Assembly: GCA_014871385.1 (NCBI GenBank)
Contig: CM026429.1
Coordinates: 7,288,642 to 7,352,641, forward strand
Length of the DNA: 64,000 bases
Direction: 5' to 3'
DNA from: Ceratodon purpureus
Lineage: Eukaryota > Streptophyta > Bryopsida > Pseudoditrichales > Ditrichaceae
The position numbers and the translations under genes were made by a program. Below, piece after piece: positions 37,656 through 49,700 of this stretch. Every line of letters begins with the position of its first letter. The first letter of the stretch is position 1. The notes beneath the pieces were generated by a model. That model saw only the letters and a list, made by a program, of their open reading frames with translations, did not search any database and was not told where the DNA came from.

Positions 37656-38401
37656 CGAACATTTTGCCCGCGCAGGTCAGAGGAGTCTGTCCTCCACCGC
37701 TTCTGGGAGTGCGTCGCTGCGCAACAAGCCTGGCAGTTTGCCATTCACGTTATGAACTCTGTGATCATTGGAAGGGATGCGAAGGGCCCGTGGCGACCTC
37801 TCTCGTGGAAGCAGGGGATCTTCTCGGACCGCATTCCAAGGAAATTCAATCCGTTTAAACGCCTCTGGCTCGAACTGAGATCGGTGGTTCTTTGGACTCT
37901 ATGGATCCAACGTAACGACATGGTGTTTAACAACCAGGCCTGGCCCGTGCACAAGCTCCTGCAGTACATGTGGGCGGGCATCATCGAATATGGGCTAGTG
38001 GAGTGGGACTGCATCCGGCGCGCTGTGAAAGATCCCAAGCAAGCGGAGAAAGTCCCTGATATGATTAGTAGGTTTACTGAGCGCAGATGTAAATTTGACA
38101 TTTTTGCTTCGATGGTTCAGGAGCGTCCGCAGTGGGCACCTACCGGGCCTATGGCTGGGTTCGTCTTTCAACCCCCCTGAATTTCCCCCCGGCCCCTCCG
38201 GCGGGGCGGGAGGGGCCATGCCCCTCCGTGCGCTCTGCGTTGGGGCTGTCCTTTCCCTTGCCCTGTGTCGGGTCTTGTGTCCGTGTCCGTCCTTGGCCAG
38301 GCCGCTTGTGGCTGGTCTTTGTCCTGTAAGTTACTTCCTCTGCAATGAATTCCGTTCATTTGTTTCAAAAAAAAAAAAAAAAAAAAAAAAAAACGAACAT
38401 T
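37656..38401 (+). mobile_element. 5'-truncated LINE (non-LTR retrotransposon) insertion
   Basis: The insertion body runs from about 37664 to 38393. It encodes the last roughly 170 residues of a LINE ORF2, up to the stop at 38178-38180. The reverse-transcriptase zinc-binding (zf-RVT) pattern is visible: CPRRSEESVLHRFWECVAAQ, then LWLELRSVVLWTLWIQRNDM. After a GC-rich 3' UTR it ends in a run of about 28 A. The flanks carry a target-site duplication: CGAACATT at 37656-37663 and 38394-38401, extendable to AAACGAACATT if A-tail bases are counted. The 5' end is missing, as is usual for LINE insertions made by incomplete reverse transcription. The long A tail and intact duplication suggest it is fairly young. 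Confidence 0.9.
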
Positions 38402-38803
38402 CAGAAGTACAGATCACAGAAGAGAGCACAGTAGAACATTGCAGTACAATGTAGTACATGATGCAAGCATATGTGTTTTCTACACTTGAGAAATAAGCTC
38501 ATGGGAAACACTTCCATGCGCCCAACACTTTCCTGTCCCCTCTCAAGGATCAGGCCTCTTAATGCGAGCTCCCAAATTCAGAATCAACACTCCACCCGGT
38601 CAAGTCCTAGAATCATAATTTTATCTGTTATAGACCATGATGAAAATGGTGTCGTGGTTCTAGCCGCCATCGATCAACTTCCCAACTAAAATGCCATCAC
38701 ACAAGATCAGACACTTTCTATTTCTGCCTTGCTGATGACATTCACTATGGTCAGTGGTCACTGGCATTAACAGTTGCTTCTTCACCATCAATCTTATCAT
38801 AAG
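38402..38803. other. Intergenic sequence between two mobile elements
   Basis: I see no gene here. Confidence 0.5.
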
Positions 38804-39275
38804 ATTATTCATCACATCCTAAAGTGGACTCAAGTGGTAAGGTAGAGGTGCAGAAAACCGAGCTGGTCCTAAAACCAAGCAGTAGGATTGAGGGTGAGGT
38901 CCTAGAAACTTACCCAGAATGGTCTCAAAAAGTGTCCAAGAGTGATCTAATTCTGTCCATGCCTGGAAAAATTGAGTGCTTTTGATTGGTGGAGAAGCGC
39001 TTTATTTTCAGAATCCATCTGCTCATAAAAACCAGGACTTTATGAACGGTTAATGGCCATTCCATACTTCCAAACTTAAAAATTCATAGAGAATTGTAGA
39101 AATGTTCAAAAAATGTGATTTTTTTGGGGATGGCTTTGCACTAACTTTGCCAAGCATCCAAAAATTCTAAACTTTTTCCAGGTCCACTGTCCTAAGTATG
39201 CAAGCCTAAAATTCGCACGGTTCCCTGCACCTTTACCTTAATTATTCATCACATCCCAAAAGTGGACTCAAGTGG
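38804..39275. mobile_element. 403-bp TIR element flanked by 34-35-bp direct repeats
   Basis: The core at 38838-39240 starts TAAGGTAGAGGTGCAGAAAA and ends with an imperfect complement that reads inward TAAGGTAAAGGTGCAGGGAA. The terminal inverted repeat is 26 bp with about 4 mismatches. Directly outside lie two copies of a 34-35-bp sequence starting ATTATTCATCACATCC and ending AGTGGACTCAAGTGG (38804-38837 and 39241-39275), differing at one or two positions. The interior has no coding capacity, so the element is non-autonomous. Flanking repeats of this length are far larger than the 2-11 bp target duplications of known plant DNA transposons, so its class is uncertain. Confidence 0.75.
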
Positions 39276-42200
39276 AAATACAACAAAGGCTTGTTTGATT
39301 CAACTCTGATTTCACTCAAACACTCACAACGCAATCACCCACTGACAACATAATCCTGGCTTCATATAAATCCATAAAAAACCTGGCACATTCTCAAAAT
39401 TTTTTTTCCCTTTTTTTTTGCTCTTTCCCAGTTATCATGGCTGTCCCCTGATTGTACATCTACACGCAGATGTACACACACTCATGAGAAACGAGGCTCC
39501 CAGAGAAAACCTCTCTGAAGCTGCTTCCGCAACAAAATAAACCCGCTGCAGCTTTGAATCCAACAAAAAGCATATTTATGCTGGAATACTTCGCTTCTAT
39601 CCAAGTGCTCACTGTGCACATGTCCCAGCTTCAGAGCCAGAATTTCAAGTTCCAAACTCATCGCCATAAAACACCACTTTCATAATATCATATAAAAGAA
39701 CCAAAGCATGCTACAGGAGCCTTGAAAATTAATGGCAGAGATGAGAACGATGCAATGCTTTTCACAACTAAAAACACCTCATGATCAATGAGGTCAACGT
39801 GGAGACTTGGATATCTGAATTAAAATTATTTTTTGTAGAAAAGTTGAAGTCACTACGCTGTTCACTTGGTTGAAGCTCTACCTGTTCGAAACTTTATCTG
39901 TATTGATGAAACACTATCTGTTGCATGGATCAGCTCGGAGGTGAAGCAGAAGGAGTTAGATGTTTTAATTGGTATTGATGTTGTAATTAGTGTTGTAATT
40001 AGTGTTGTAATTGGTGTTGTAATTGGTGATGTACAAGTATGAGAGTTTCATGAGCTTGAAGCTCTGGAGAGGCTTTTGGTTTTTCGGTTTTTGATCGATA
40101 ACAGAGCTTCGATGCAATCAGTGCTTTTTCCACAAACTTTCGGGAAGTTCCGCCAGTTGGAGTCGACGTGTGTGTTTCTTAGTGTACAGATGGTCCTGTG
40201 CAGCTGCTTCCGGGCGGCGTTTCGTTATTCAAAGTGATGATTCAGTGAAATCTGGCGTATCTTCCAGTCACCAATATTGATAAGTCGTCAGGATTCTCGC
40301 ACTTGCACGCAAGGCCTGGCAGCTGCAGCTAGGCCGTACGAAAGATTCATGCCCTTACCTCCAGACACCCGAATGATTCCTGCGCCAGCGCCTTTGGACG
40401 ACTCGGTAACCTGGGCGTTGAATGCTAACGCAGTCGTCCCCACTGACTTGGACATGTCATCGATCATCAATCAACATCCAACTGTGGCGTTCTGGTAATC
40501 TCACAAAGCTGCTTCGCTCTTGATGAATCGTTTCGGAAGTGGATCCCACCCAGTTGAATAAAACACCCACGTGAGCTTCGGATCGAAAACCGCATTCAAC
40601 CGCGAGCTTAGATATTTCAACGAGATGGGCTCGAGACTATTATAATTCGGCTTGACTCTTCAGCAAGCATGGAATCATGTGGTACTAACCAGTACTCACC
40701 CGGATGGATTAAAGTGCAGTCGACTGGAGGGAGGAGCCACCTCGCCCGGTGACGCCATGAGTATAACCCATGTTAGTCATCGACGTTATGTGTCGTTCAG
40801 TGATTGCAGCTGCTGGCATTTTCCTCCATTGACTCCGGTGCCGTCGCAGATAAGAGCTGATCAGACTTCACCTGATCAGAGCTGTCAGTGAATGGTGATC
40901 ATAGTTGGACTTTGACAAATTGAGGTGAACTAGCTGCTGGAAATTTATTCATATCCTTCCCAGAAAATGGTGTATCTCCTTCCGAGTTCCGACCAGCACA
41001 GTACGTGCTCCTCACCGCCGGCGCACGTACGGTGCTAACCGTGCTTAGATTTCTAAGTAGATATTCTACTTGATTAATGAACTATTTAGGAACCATCCGT
41101 GTTGCAAACATTTCGGTCCCCTATTTTGCACATTTTAATGAAGGTGTATGTATGAGTCATCTGGATAACAGTATGAATACCGTACTTACCAGTACTTCGG
41201 TGAAGCCTGCAGAGTACGCCAGAGAAAAAATCAGTATTAACTGGGGAGGAGATTATTCAGTTCTAACTAGTGTGTGGACTTTTTATTTTTTGTGGATGTG
41301 CATAAAAGATGATTCTGAGCAAAAGTGGAAAAACTTAGCACGTCTGAACTACTTGTCTTTCATCGTGTCCTTGCACATGGCTCCAAGTTTCTTCACATCA
41401 CGGAGCTGAAAGCATGCATGCTAATGGACACGAGATCCCCGTGGATTGTGGAGGTTTAACCTGCATGACTCCGCAAGGTTCTAGAAAGGTGCTCGAGGTT
41501 CTCTAGAAAGGAGCCGAGAGACTTACGATTATGAGAAGGTGACGGTGTTGTGGTTGAATGAGTCAGCTCCTTCAAATTGTCGCATGAAATATCCCACATT
41601 CGTCAAATGGTAATTAGCAACTCTATTGAGTTGGTTTCAGAGGTTTGGACTATGGAACAGTTAAGTGAATCCCTTCTACTTCCAAAAAATAAATTAAAAC
41701 AAGTTTATGCCTGCCGGTGTTAACTGTAAGTATGATTATTTAACCACAAACTGTCGACTAATCGTTCCACCAGACCCGACTTTCTAGAAGCTATCAATCA
41801 ACTTCGGTAGATTATGATGTAGCCTCTCTTGAAGACTGTTGGGTGACACTTGTAGCTTTTGTAAAAGAAGTGCAGCATGTCCCCGCTTTTGTGAAGAGCA
41901 TTTCATTCTCATACACACCCAAATTGCCACTTGAGCTTCACCATATTATCACAGCTTTTTGCCAGTGTTGACCCTCATTCGATTGCATATTTGACTACAA
42001 TTGACTCAACCTTGACGAGGTCAATGGCACAGTCAATACCAAATTGTGAACATTTCCTTTCCTTCAACAATAAAAAGAAATTTCACCTAATTTGTGATCA
42101 GTTGCCAAGCTCACCTTCTTAGCAGAGACACAAAACTTGTATCTACATCCCCTTGGTCTAATTATCAACCGAGCATTCTGTCTCAAGCACATACTGTATG

Positions 42201-43388
42201 TGTATTCTGTTCAGTAATTTGCAAGATAACCGAAATACGTTGCAATTGAAGCGATCGGAGCAATTAGAACTCAAATTGTAAGAATTTTCTTCAATCAGCT
42301 TGCTTTTCTTTCAGGTTCCAAGATTGACCACCAAGAAGCTGTGTGCACTGTTCAACAATGGGAAAAGCTTTGTCAGCTTTGTGTAGTCTACATGCACAAG
42401 GTATGTTCGTATGAGTACCCAATTGTATGCCGTGTTGAATCTGCTTCAAGAGCAAAGTAAACCTTCTGCCAGGAAAAAAGGAGATAACCAGGGGTCAGTT
42501 TCCATCTACCTAGAAAAGAAGCCCCAGCATGTCCTTTGCCTACCTATGCTATCAATCAAGTAACCGTCCAAAGCAGTTCGGAGGTTGAATAAAGGGTCCA
42601 TGTAGACCGCCCAAGCGCTTCAGCTGTGGAAAATGACACAACATGGTACATATCAAGGAAATACGGTACAGAGCATGCATAGACATTCACGCCATTGTAC
42701 TACAAAACGAATCCTCTAAATGTGGAAGGTATAAGTTGGACACCCAAGGCAAGCTGCAAAGGACTATGACTCAATAGTCCTTCATCACACAAGAACATTC
42801 TTAGAGTAAAGGAAAACCTTGAGAAGAATTGTGAAGGTACAGGTGAAAAGCTATTACACAATTGACGTTGATGTCACACCAGAAGGTTATAAATCAACCA
42901 AGTGGCAATGTAGGAGAAAAGTCTCAGTCTGTTGTGAATCATCAATGGTAAAACATACATGGTGTGATTCAGTACAGGGCAATGGTTAGCAGCTTTGTTG
43001 GTTCCCATGACAGTTATAGTTGTTTAGGAAAGGACTATCAGCATGTTTGTTTCGTGTGGATATTTATAAGAGAGAGAAGTTGGGAGTAACTCTGAAAGAT
43101 TGGTATGCAACTTGGAGGTGCATACAAAAATACTGAACCAATCAATTGTCAATAAGTTCCAACTTGATGTACAAGGCAAATAGTGGTTCATCTTAGAAAG
43201 ACTGACAAAAATCTGGGTTAGACGTTGCATGTGGGTCGGACTTTCAATCTTTTGGTTGCACTAATGCACTAATAAGCACTCCGTTTAGGTGCTCAAAACC
43301 TGTGAAGTAAATGCCGCACAAAATTCTCTTTCCTCTCAGATAATAAGTAGGGACCGATATGTTAATCAAAACTAAGTTAAACCTACTG
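39276..43388. other. Intergenic region, 4.1 kb
   Basis: I see no gene. Short frames near 40.3-40.5, 40.65-40.9 and 41.1-41.4 kb are unrecognised. Two heat-shock-element-like palindromes (TTCTAGAA at 41479 and TTCTCTAGAA at 41499) occur without a gene nearby. A short tandem run of TTGTAATTGG/AGTG units lies near 39980-40030. The right end is the 3' flank of the BDP1 gene. Confidence 0.45.
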
Positions 43389-45624
43389 TTATTTATACAT
43401 GCCCAAGGGATTCTTCCCGTAGCTGCCCAAGGGGTTTCCAGATATTGCCGGTTCCTTCCCATAGCTGCCTAGAGGATTCCCGGAGAAGGTTTGCTTCCCG
43501 TAGCTACCCAGAGGATTTACAGGGGGGTTATTCTTGCTTAGTTGAGACGGAACCGGGTCGTCAGGAGCTTCTGATGCGGGTGGGTCGTCCTTCACAGCAG
43601 ACGCAGCCACCTCAGACTCAGGTGGAATTGCCGATGCCGGTTCTGAAGGTCTCTCATCTGGTTTTACCTTGTCCAAAACTACTGGATTAACAGGAGGTTC
43701 TGCATTGTCGTCATTATCCGGTTTATCTGCTGAAGTGGTCGCTGGGACTTCTATTATAACCGTCTGCAATAACACCACACATTTGCGTGAGCATTCCATC
43801 AAAACTTGGGTTTTCATGAAGCAAACACGACGAAGAAAAGTTTGATCCAGAATGTATCCTACCTCCTCCTCCTCCCTCACGACAGGGTTCAGAAGATTTT
43901 CCAACATTTGTTCTTCTGAATCAACTTCGTTTTCCTTCTCTGTCTTCAGCATTTCGATGATGGCTCGATAGTGGTGAGATTGATCTGTAGCAACATAATT
44001 CAGATGTTAGAATACATTTGCAATATACCCTGATGAGGTAGAGACGTGCTGCACTACAGACACTATGCATGGATACAATGAAATCTACATCAGGAGCACA
44101 AACCTTGTGTTTTGTGGCCAAGAGCATCAGCAAGGCGCACTGGATTTAGTTTCTCTTCGTTTTTAAATTTTGCTTTCACTTGTCTCCTAGTCCTTCCAGG
44201 GAACAGATTCTGTATCAGCTCAAAATCTGTTCCAAATTGCTGTAAAGCCTGCATAAAATAAACACATACATTCCCATTAAACGACTATAATTGAACTTTT
44301 TCTTCAGGAAATATACAACATTGCAAAATCAATCAACCTCATGAATAACAAAAAGATGTAATCAACAAAGAAATAGCAATCCAATCATACATGCACCTCC
44401 GTATATCCGCAATACAACGACACTCTAACACTCAAAACCCTCAAGGCAAATCCGTCTTAATACCTTGTAAAACAAATCCGTGTCTTCTGCCTTCCACCTC
44501 TCCACAGGTGTCCGGTTGGAGTACGAATTATAATTGAGCTTGGGCCTATCCTCCTCCACCCTGCGATAGGTTTCTGTGTCCTCTCGAGTACTAGCTTGAG
44601 CGCCCACAACCAGACTCTGCTGATTGATCACAATGCGCCCATTCACAATCTGGACCTGGGGAGTTAATACAGCGGGAGCAGGCCTGCAAAAGCACAAGAC
44701 ATCAAGACCAGTCATCAAATTTAGAATTCAAAACCTCACTAAACGAGAAAGAACATAATGCACAAAAACGACAGGACTCTAGTTCTTGGAATTCAAAAGA
44801 GCAGCTAACTTACGTATTCTGCGCTGCCGGTTGTTCCCTCGCTGCAGTTCTGGAGGCGGAGCCCCTTTTCTCCTTCTCCTCAGCTTTCTTCGCCGCTTCT
44901 TCCCTAGCTTTCTGCAAGTCCAAAGATTCAACCACACGGGGCCACATTCAGCAAACGAAAACCTCACAAGCAGCAACAACAACCTAATCACTGACATGAT
45001 TCATGCAATGACACAGGCACAGAAATTCACTTCCTACAAAAACCGAGAACGACCAACACAATTCAACCTCAACCATAAACCCAAAATCCTTTCTAACATC
45101 AAACCTTCACCCCGATCACCACCAAGAACAAAAACAACCAAAAAAACCAAAAACACAACCCCGTCTCCCCTCCGATTCAAAGCATGAACACATACCGCTC
45201 TCTCAATCGCCTCCGCCCTCCGAATGATCTCCTTCATCGTCAGCTGCGAGGGATCAGACAAGTCCATCGACACAGTCGCCTTCATCTTCCGCAGCGGCAC
45301 CGTCTTCGTCTCCGCATCTACAACAACCAACCCACAGTCAATTCAACAACCCAAAGCTCTTAAACCCTAACACCAAAAACCACACCACCAACTCACTCAC
45401 TCACTCCCACACTCACCCTTCCGCCTGCCGGTCCTCGTCCGATGCACAATCTTCCGCTTCTTACTCCCCACCGGCTTCGCCTTCTTCATGGGCGCCACTG
45501 GAGCTTCCGCCTGCGGCTCCGCCACCTCCTCTTCCTCCCCCTCCCCACCTCCATTCTCAAACTCCACATCCTCCTCTTCCCCTTCCTCCGCCTCCTCCCC
45601 TGCTACCACATCCTCCTCCTCCAT
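43389..45624 (-). CDS. BDP1: TFIIIB subunit B'' (BDP1) homologue
   Basis: Seven exons join in phase on the minus strand: 45417-45624, 45196-45317, 44814-44911, 44464-44683, 44104-44248, 43863-43984 and 43389-43763, giving 429 residues. BDP1 joins TBP and BRF1 in TFIIIB to recruit RNA polymerase III to tRNA and 5S genes. The N-terminus is very acidic (residues 2-40), followed by a basic patch ([12 protein letters not shown]). The family-specific SANT domain lies at about 203-252: [20 protein letters not shown], then [19 protein letters not shown] and NP. This block is diagnostic. The C-terminus is Pro/Ala/Ser-rich and ends in three NPLGSYGK repeats plus NPLGMYK (388-429). The protein is shorter than yeast Bdp1 (about 590). 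It shares a divergent promoter with the ARF-GEF gene. Confidence 0.93.
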
Positions 45625-46789
45625 CGCTCTTCACACCTCCCAACTCAACTCCCTCACACTCAACTTCCAACCCCCTTCAAATCATCATCCCAGTCCCAGA
45701 AACCCAAACCTTGCCCAAAACATCATCACTCATAGCCCGGAACCCTAAAACCCTAGCCTGGCGATGGCGATGGTCAGCAACACAGTCATCGAGTGCAACA
45801 ATCTCATCATCACCCCCCCACCACCATCACAACACCATCCCAGCGCCATCATCATCATCATCATCATCCCACATATGTATCATTTCGTTCCCCCGATTTT
45901 ATACTCATCCCGCCACCATCCCACCTTTTACTTTACTCCCTTCCCGACTCCAACATCGTCGCAACACTCAGCCATCGCCGCCAGATCCGACACCTTAACA
46001 CGCCCTCGACGAGTCCTCCGCGTCTCCCCTCCGAACCACGCCCGCTAACCCGTCACCACACCCCAAACCCGTCACCATCTATCATCTTTCTACATCTAAC
46101 AACGCAAAATCTAGAAACCGAATAAACATCGTCGGGTTCAGGTGCAGTGACGGCTTTAGGTATGCATCCCGACGGGATGCATATAGACTACCGTCACTGC
46201 ACCTAAACCCGACGATCTTGATCCGGTTCCTAGATTTTGGGTTGTTAGATGTAGAAAGGTGATAGATGGTGGTGGGTTTGGGGTGTAGTGACGGGTTAGC
46301 GGGCGTGGTTCGGAGGGGAGACGCGGAGGACTCGTTGAGGGCGTGTTAAGGTGTCGGATCTGGCGGCGATGACTGAGTGTTGCGACGATGTTGGTTTAGA
46401 ATGTACGTAAGGGGAGGATAGAGAGCATTCTACGAGTTTACGTTGATTTGGGAGCGTGGCGAGGTGCGGAGGGGAGACGGGATGTGGGATGGGACATGGG
46501 ACGGGATGTGGGGGGGGAGGGGACGTGGATGAGGACGTGGATGGGGGCGTCGTGGTTTCGGGAGAGCAGAGGTTTTGGTGGCGATGGTGTGTGGGCGAGG
46601 TTGGTGAGAGGAGGGTGCGGGGAGCGGAGAGCAGGAGCTTGAACGGAGTGCGGGGAGGGGGCGTTGCGGTGTTGAGCTGGCGCGGTTGTGGTGCGGAGGA
46701 TTGTTCTTTGAGGTCGGGGTTCGGTGGTGTCAGGGTTTAGTATGAGTGGAGGTGTGATTGCGGGAGCGCGGTGAGGGGGAGGACTCGCG
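45625..46789. promoter_or_regulatory. Divergent promoter region between BDP1 and BIG5-type ARF-GEF
   Basis: The two start codons are 1165 bases apart and point outward. The region holds both 5' leaders and promoters, but no TATA box is clear. The left half is C/A-rich and the right half G/T-rich on the plus strand, so each gene's sense strand is G/T-rich. A (CAT)n run of about seven units lies near 45847-45868. The centre is occupied by the 445-bp palindrome listed separately. Confidence 0.6.
45950..46394. repeat. Giant palindrome, two 222-bp arms with no spacer
   Basis: The left arm 45950-46171 is matched by the reverse complement of 46173-46394 along its full length without indels. By eye about 18 of 222 positions differ (roughly 92% identity), and six of those cluster near the centre. 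The axis is at 46172, inside TATGCATCCCG-A-CGGGATGCATA. The outer ends are CCAACATCGTCGCAAC and its complement. No obvious target duplication or transposon terminus flanks it. It lies in the middle of the BDP1/ARF-GEF divergent promoter and would form a cruciform in DNA or a long hairpin in RNA. Confidence 0.95.
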
Positions 46790-49700
46790 ATGGCGGAGGC
46801 CGGGGGCGCCTTCGTGACGCGCGCGTTCGAGCGTATGCTGAAGGACTCGGCGGGGCGCAAGTACGGGAGCTTGCAGACCGCGCTCAAGGCGTATCTAGGT
46901 GAGGTTTTGATTGTTTTGGCGATCCGCGTGTTTGTTTTTTTTTGGTGTTTTTTTTGGTGAGGTTGTTAACCCTAATTCGGGATGAGGATTGTGTTGTTTC
47001 GTTGCGATTGGCGTTTTTTTTGGTGTTGAGGAGCTTCTGGAGCTTCGATGGGATCCAATTGGAGCTCGGGGCCTGCATTGTGCGCGTTTTGGATTTTCTG
47101 CTTTGGGTGAAGAGTGGGCGGGTAATTGCGAGTGGAAGCTCGTTTGAGTTGGACTTCAGCTGAGCGATGAGCGCTATGGTTTATGTTCACTGGATCTGTT
47201 GGCGCGTGGCCTTTTGGTGAATTATGCAGCAATTGTGTTTCGAGGCTCTGTAGTGGGGAATTTCGACTCCTGGGCATGATCTTTGTAGAATGCAGGGAAT
47301 TTTGGTTATGGATTGGATAAGGAGGTTCGTCGTATTGCTGGATTGTGACAATTTTGCAAGGAGCTCAAGGGGAGGCAGGTTTCGAGTGTCGGCGGGGGTG
47401 GCTCGGCAAAAGTGGGCTGATGTAGGTTTTCTAGCGTTTTAGAAACGATACACGTGGTGTCATGAGTTCGTCGCTGATTCGGGTTGTGTGTGTACAATTG
47501 CAGAGAGGAAACCTGCACAATTCCCGCCTGAGTCCCAAGGATTGCCGGTTTTTCGAGATGAAATGTATGCGCTGACCTTAATTTGAGCTTTGTTGTTGTT
47601 TGTTTTTCTGCTACCTTGCCTTATTTTCTCAAACTTAAGTTCATGGAACGTCAGTTCGAAGTGGGAATTGAGTTAATGTGGAGGTCAAGTATTTGGCTAG
47701 AATTTCTGCCAAATTTAGAAACTAGCATTGGTAGATATTTTCGACCTTTCGTGCAAGTCTACATTAATAGAAGGGGAGATCGAGCATTATCAAATTATGC
47801 AGGAGTACTTGTCACCCTTTCTTTTGTTTCAAAGGGCTGTGACAGATTTTGTTTAATAAAGTCAAAATCGTCTGGGGAAATTCAGCTGTGAAATGTCGAG
47901 CGTCATATTAGACACTGTCGTAATTTGTGAATTAGTCAAAATTCCAAGTTGCACGCTCATAATCAGCTGCGGACAGTTCAGAGTGCTCCTTCTGACGCAT
48001 AAATATTGGGTGCAGATCCGTGGCCCATGAAAATGCCTCTGAAGGTGATCCATCGAGTCCTGTAGAATCAGACATCAAGTCTGTGGATGCAAGCCCAGTT
48101 CCATCTCCAGCTAAGCCAAGTACTGGACAGGCGGCCGCTGCAACTTTGGCTGAGGCTGGGCATACCCTAGAGGGTTCGGAGGCAGATCTGGTGATCCTGC
48201 CTTTGCGTCTCGCTTTTGAGACGAAGCAGCCTAAGCTTGTGGAACCAGCTCTTGACTGCTTACATGTAAATTATCACACCTACACAGCTGGTGAACACTC
48301 ATTGACTGTTATTAGTATTGTGGATTCTACATTCGTCTGAAACAAGTAGTTTTTGGCGATGGTTCAGTGGTTTGAGATTTTGTATCAATGAGTTCATATC
48401 CCAGGGTAAAATGAATGGCAATTAATTAAAAGATAAGCGCTATAGGTCTTGATAGATCTTTTGGACCTTGACTCAGAGGAAGGGTGCACTATTAACTTAC
48501 TAGCTGCTTGGTTTACTTTATGTAGAAACTCATATCATATGGCCATATAGTGGGAGAAGCTGGTGTTGATGGAGGAAGAAATGCACAGCTGGCAACTGAA
48601 ATCCTTAATATGGTCTGTGCGTCTGCTGACACAGCCGCACCTGATAGGTAATATTTGTTTTCGCTTCTTTATGACATGTGCTAGGTAGGCGGCCTGTCCG
48701 CTAGAGCCAGTTTACTTGTATAGTTTCTTTCTTGGGAACGTGCGACTCTGTGAGAAGTCATGCAGATAGTATTATAATGTTCTCCGATGGTGTAGTTTTG
48801 AACTCACATGTTTCTCTTATCAATCGCCTTGATACTTGAGATTGATATCTTTTTTCCCGGAATGACATAGCTATGATTCGTGTCACGTACTGGGCATCTA
48901 CCTTATGTTTATGTGTGGCCTTTGCTTTCTGTTGCAGTTTGGTTCTTCAAGTTATTAAAGTGGTCTTAACAGCAGTAGCTTCTCCTTCTTTTCAAGGTAC
49001 TTGTTCTTTTTTTCCTGATCTTAGAGTGTATGGGGCTTTCTGAGTCACTTTAGTGTACCAGACTAAATACATGTTTTGTGATGGTAATGAAAATTTCATT
49101 TTCCTTGTGACCTTCTCCAGATTTTAACTTGGCTCTACTTGTTCTGAAATTACAGTGCATGGAGAATGTTTGTTGACTGCTGTTCGAACGTGCTACAACA
49201 TCGTCTTGAGCAGGTAGCTTACAAGGAAATCTAGATAAATTGGAGCTCATGGTAGTTTAGATTGGTCGGTAACGAATCGCAAATGTTGGAGCTCTTGAAA
49301 AATTCCTTAATATCAGGATGATATGCAAGTATGCGTATACAAGTTAACTGTGATGCGTTTTGCAGCAAAAATTTCGTGAATCAGGCGACGGCAAAAGCAA
49401 CTTTGACACAAATGATCAACATTGTTTTGAGGCGAATGGAGTCTGATGCAGAGGTGAGTATGTGTACTTATATGAAGTAATTTCTTTATCTTGATTATTT
49501 AATAGTAGGTTGTGGTAGAATTGTTTTATAATAGCTTGTTTCCTAGAGTTGTCTAATTGTTGCAGGAAGATTGTGCACAAGTTTTACCTCAATAAATATA
49601 TTGTTTGATATTGCTTTTTGTACTATCCTAATCATAAGAGTACTATGTATTCGTTTTGATGATTATCTCCCCGTTTTTTTGTTTGCTGACAAGCTATGCT

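Noticed and set aside
41477..41510. Two heat-shock-element-like palindromes
   Set aside because: No gene or TATA box lies within a few hundred bases, so there is nothing to regulate that I can support.
46438..46887. Minus-strand open frame overlapping the first ARF-GEF exon
   Set aside because: It is Pro/Ser/Thr/Arg-rich low-complexity translation of G/T-rich promoter DNA read backwards.
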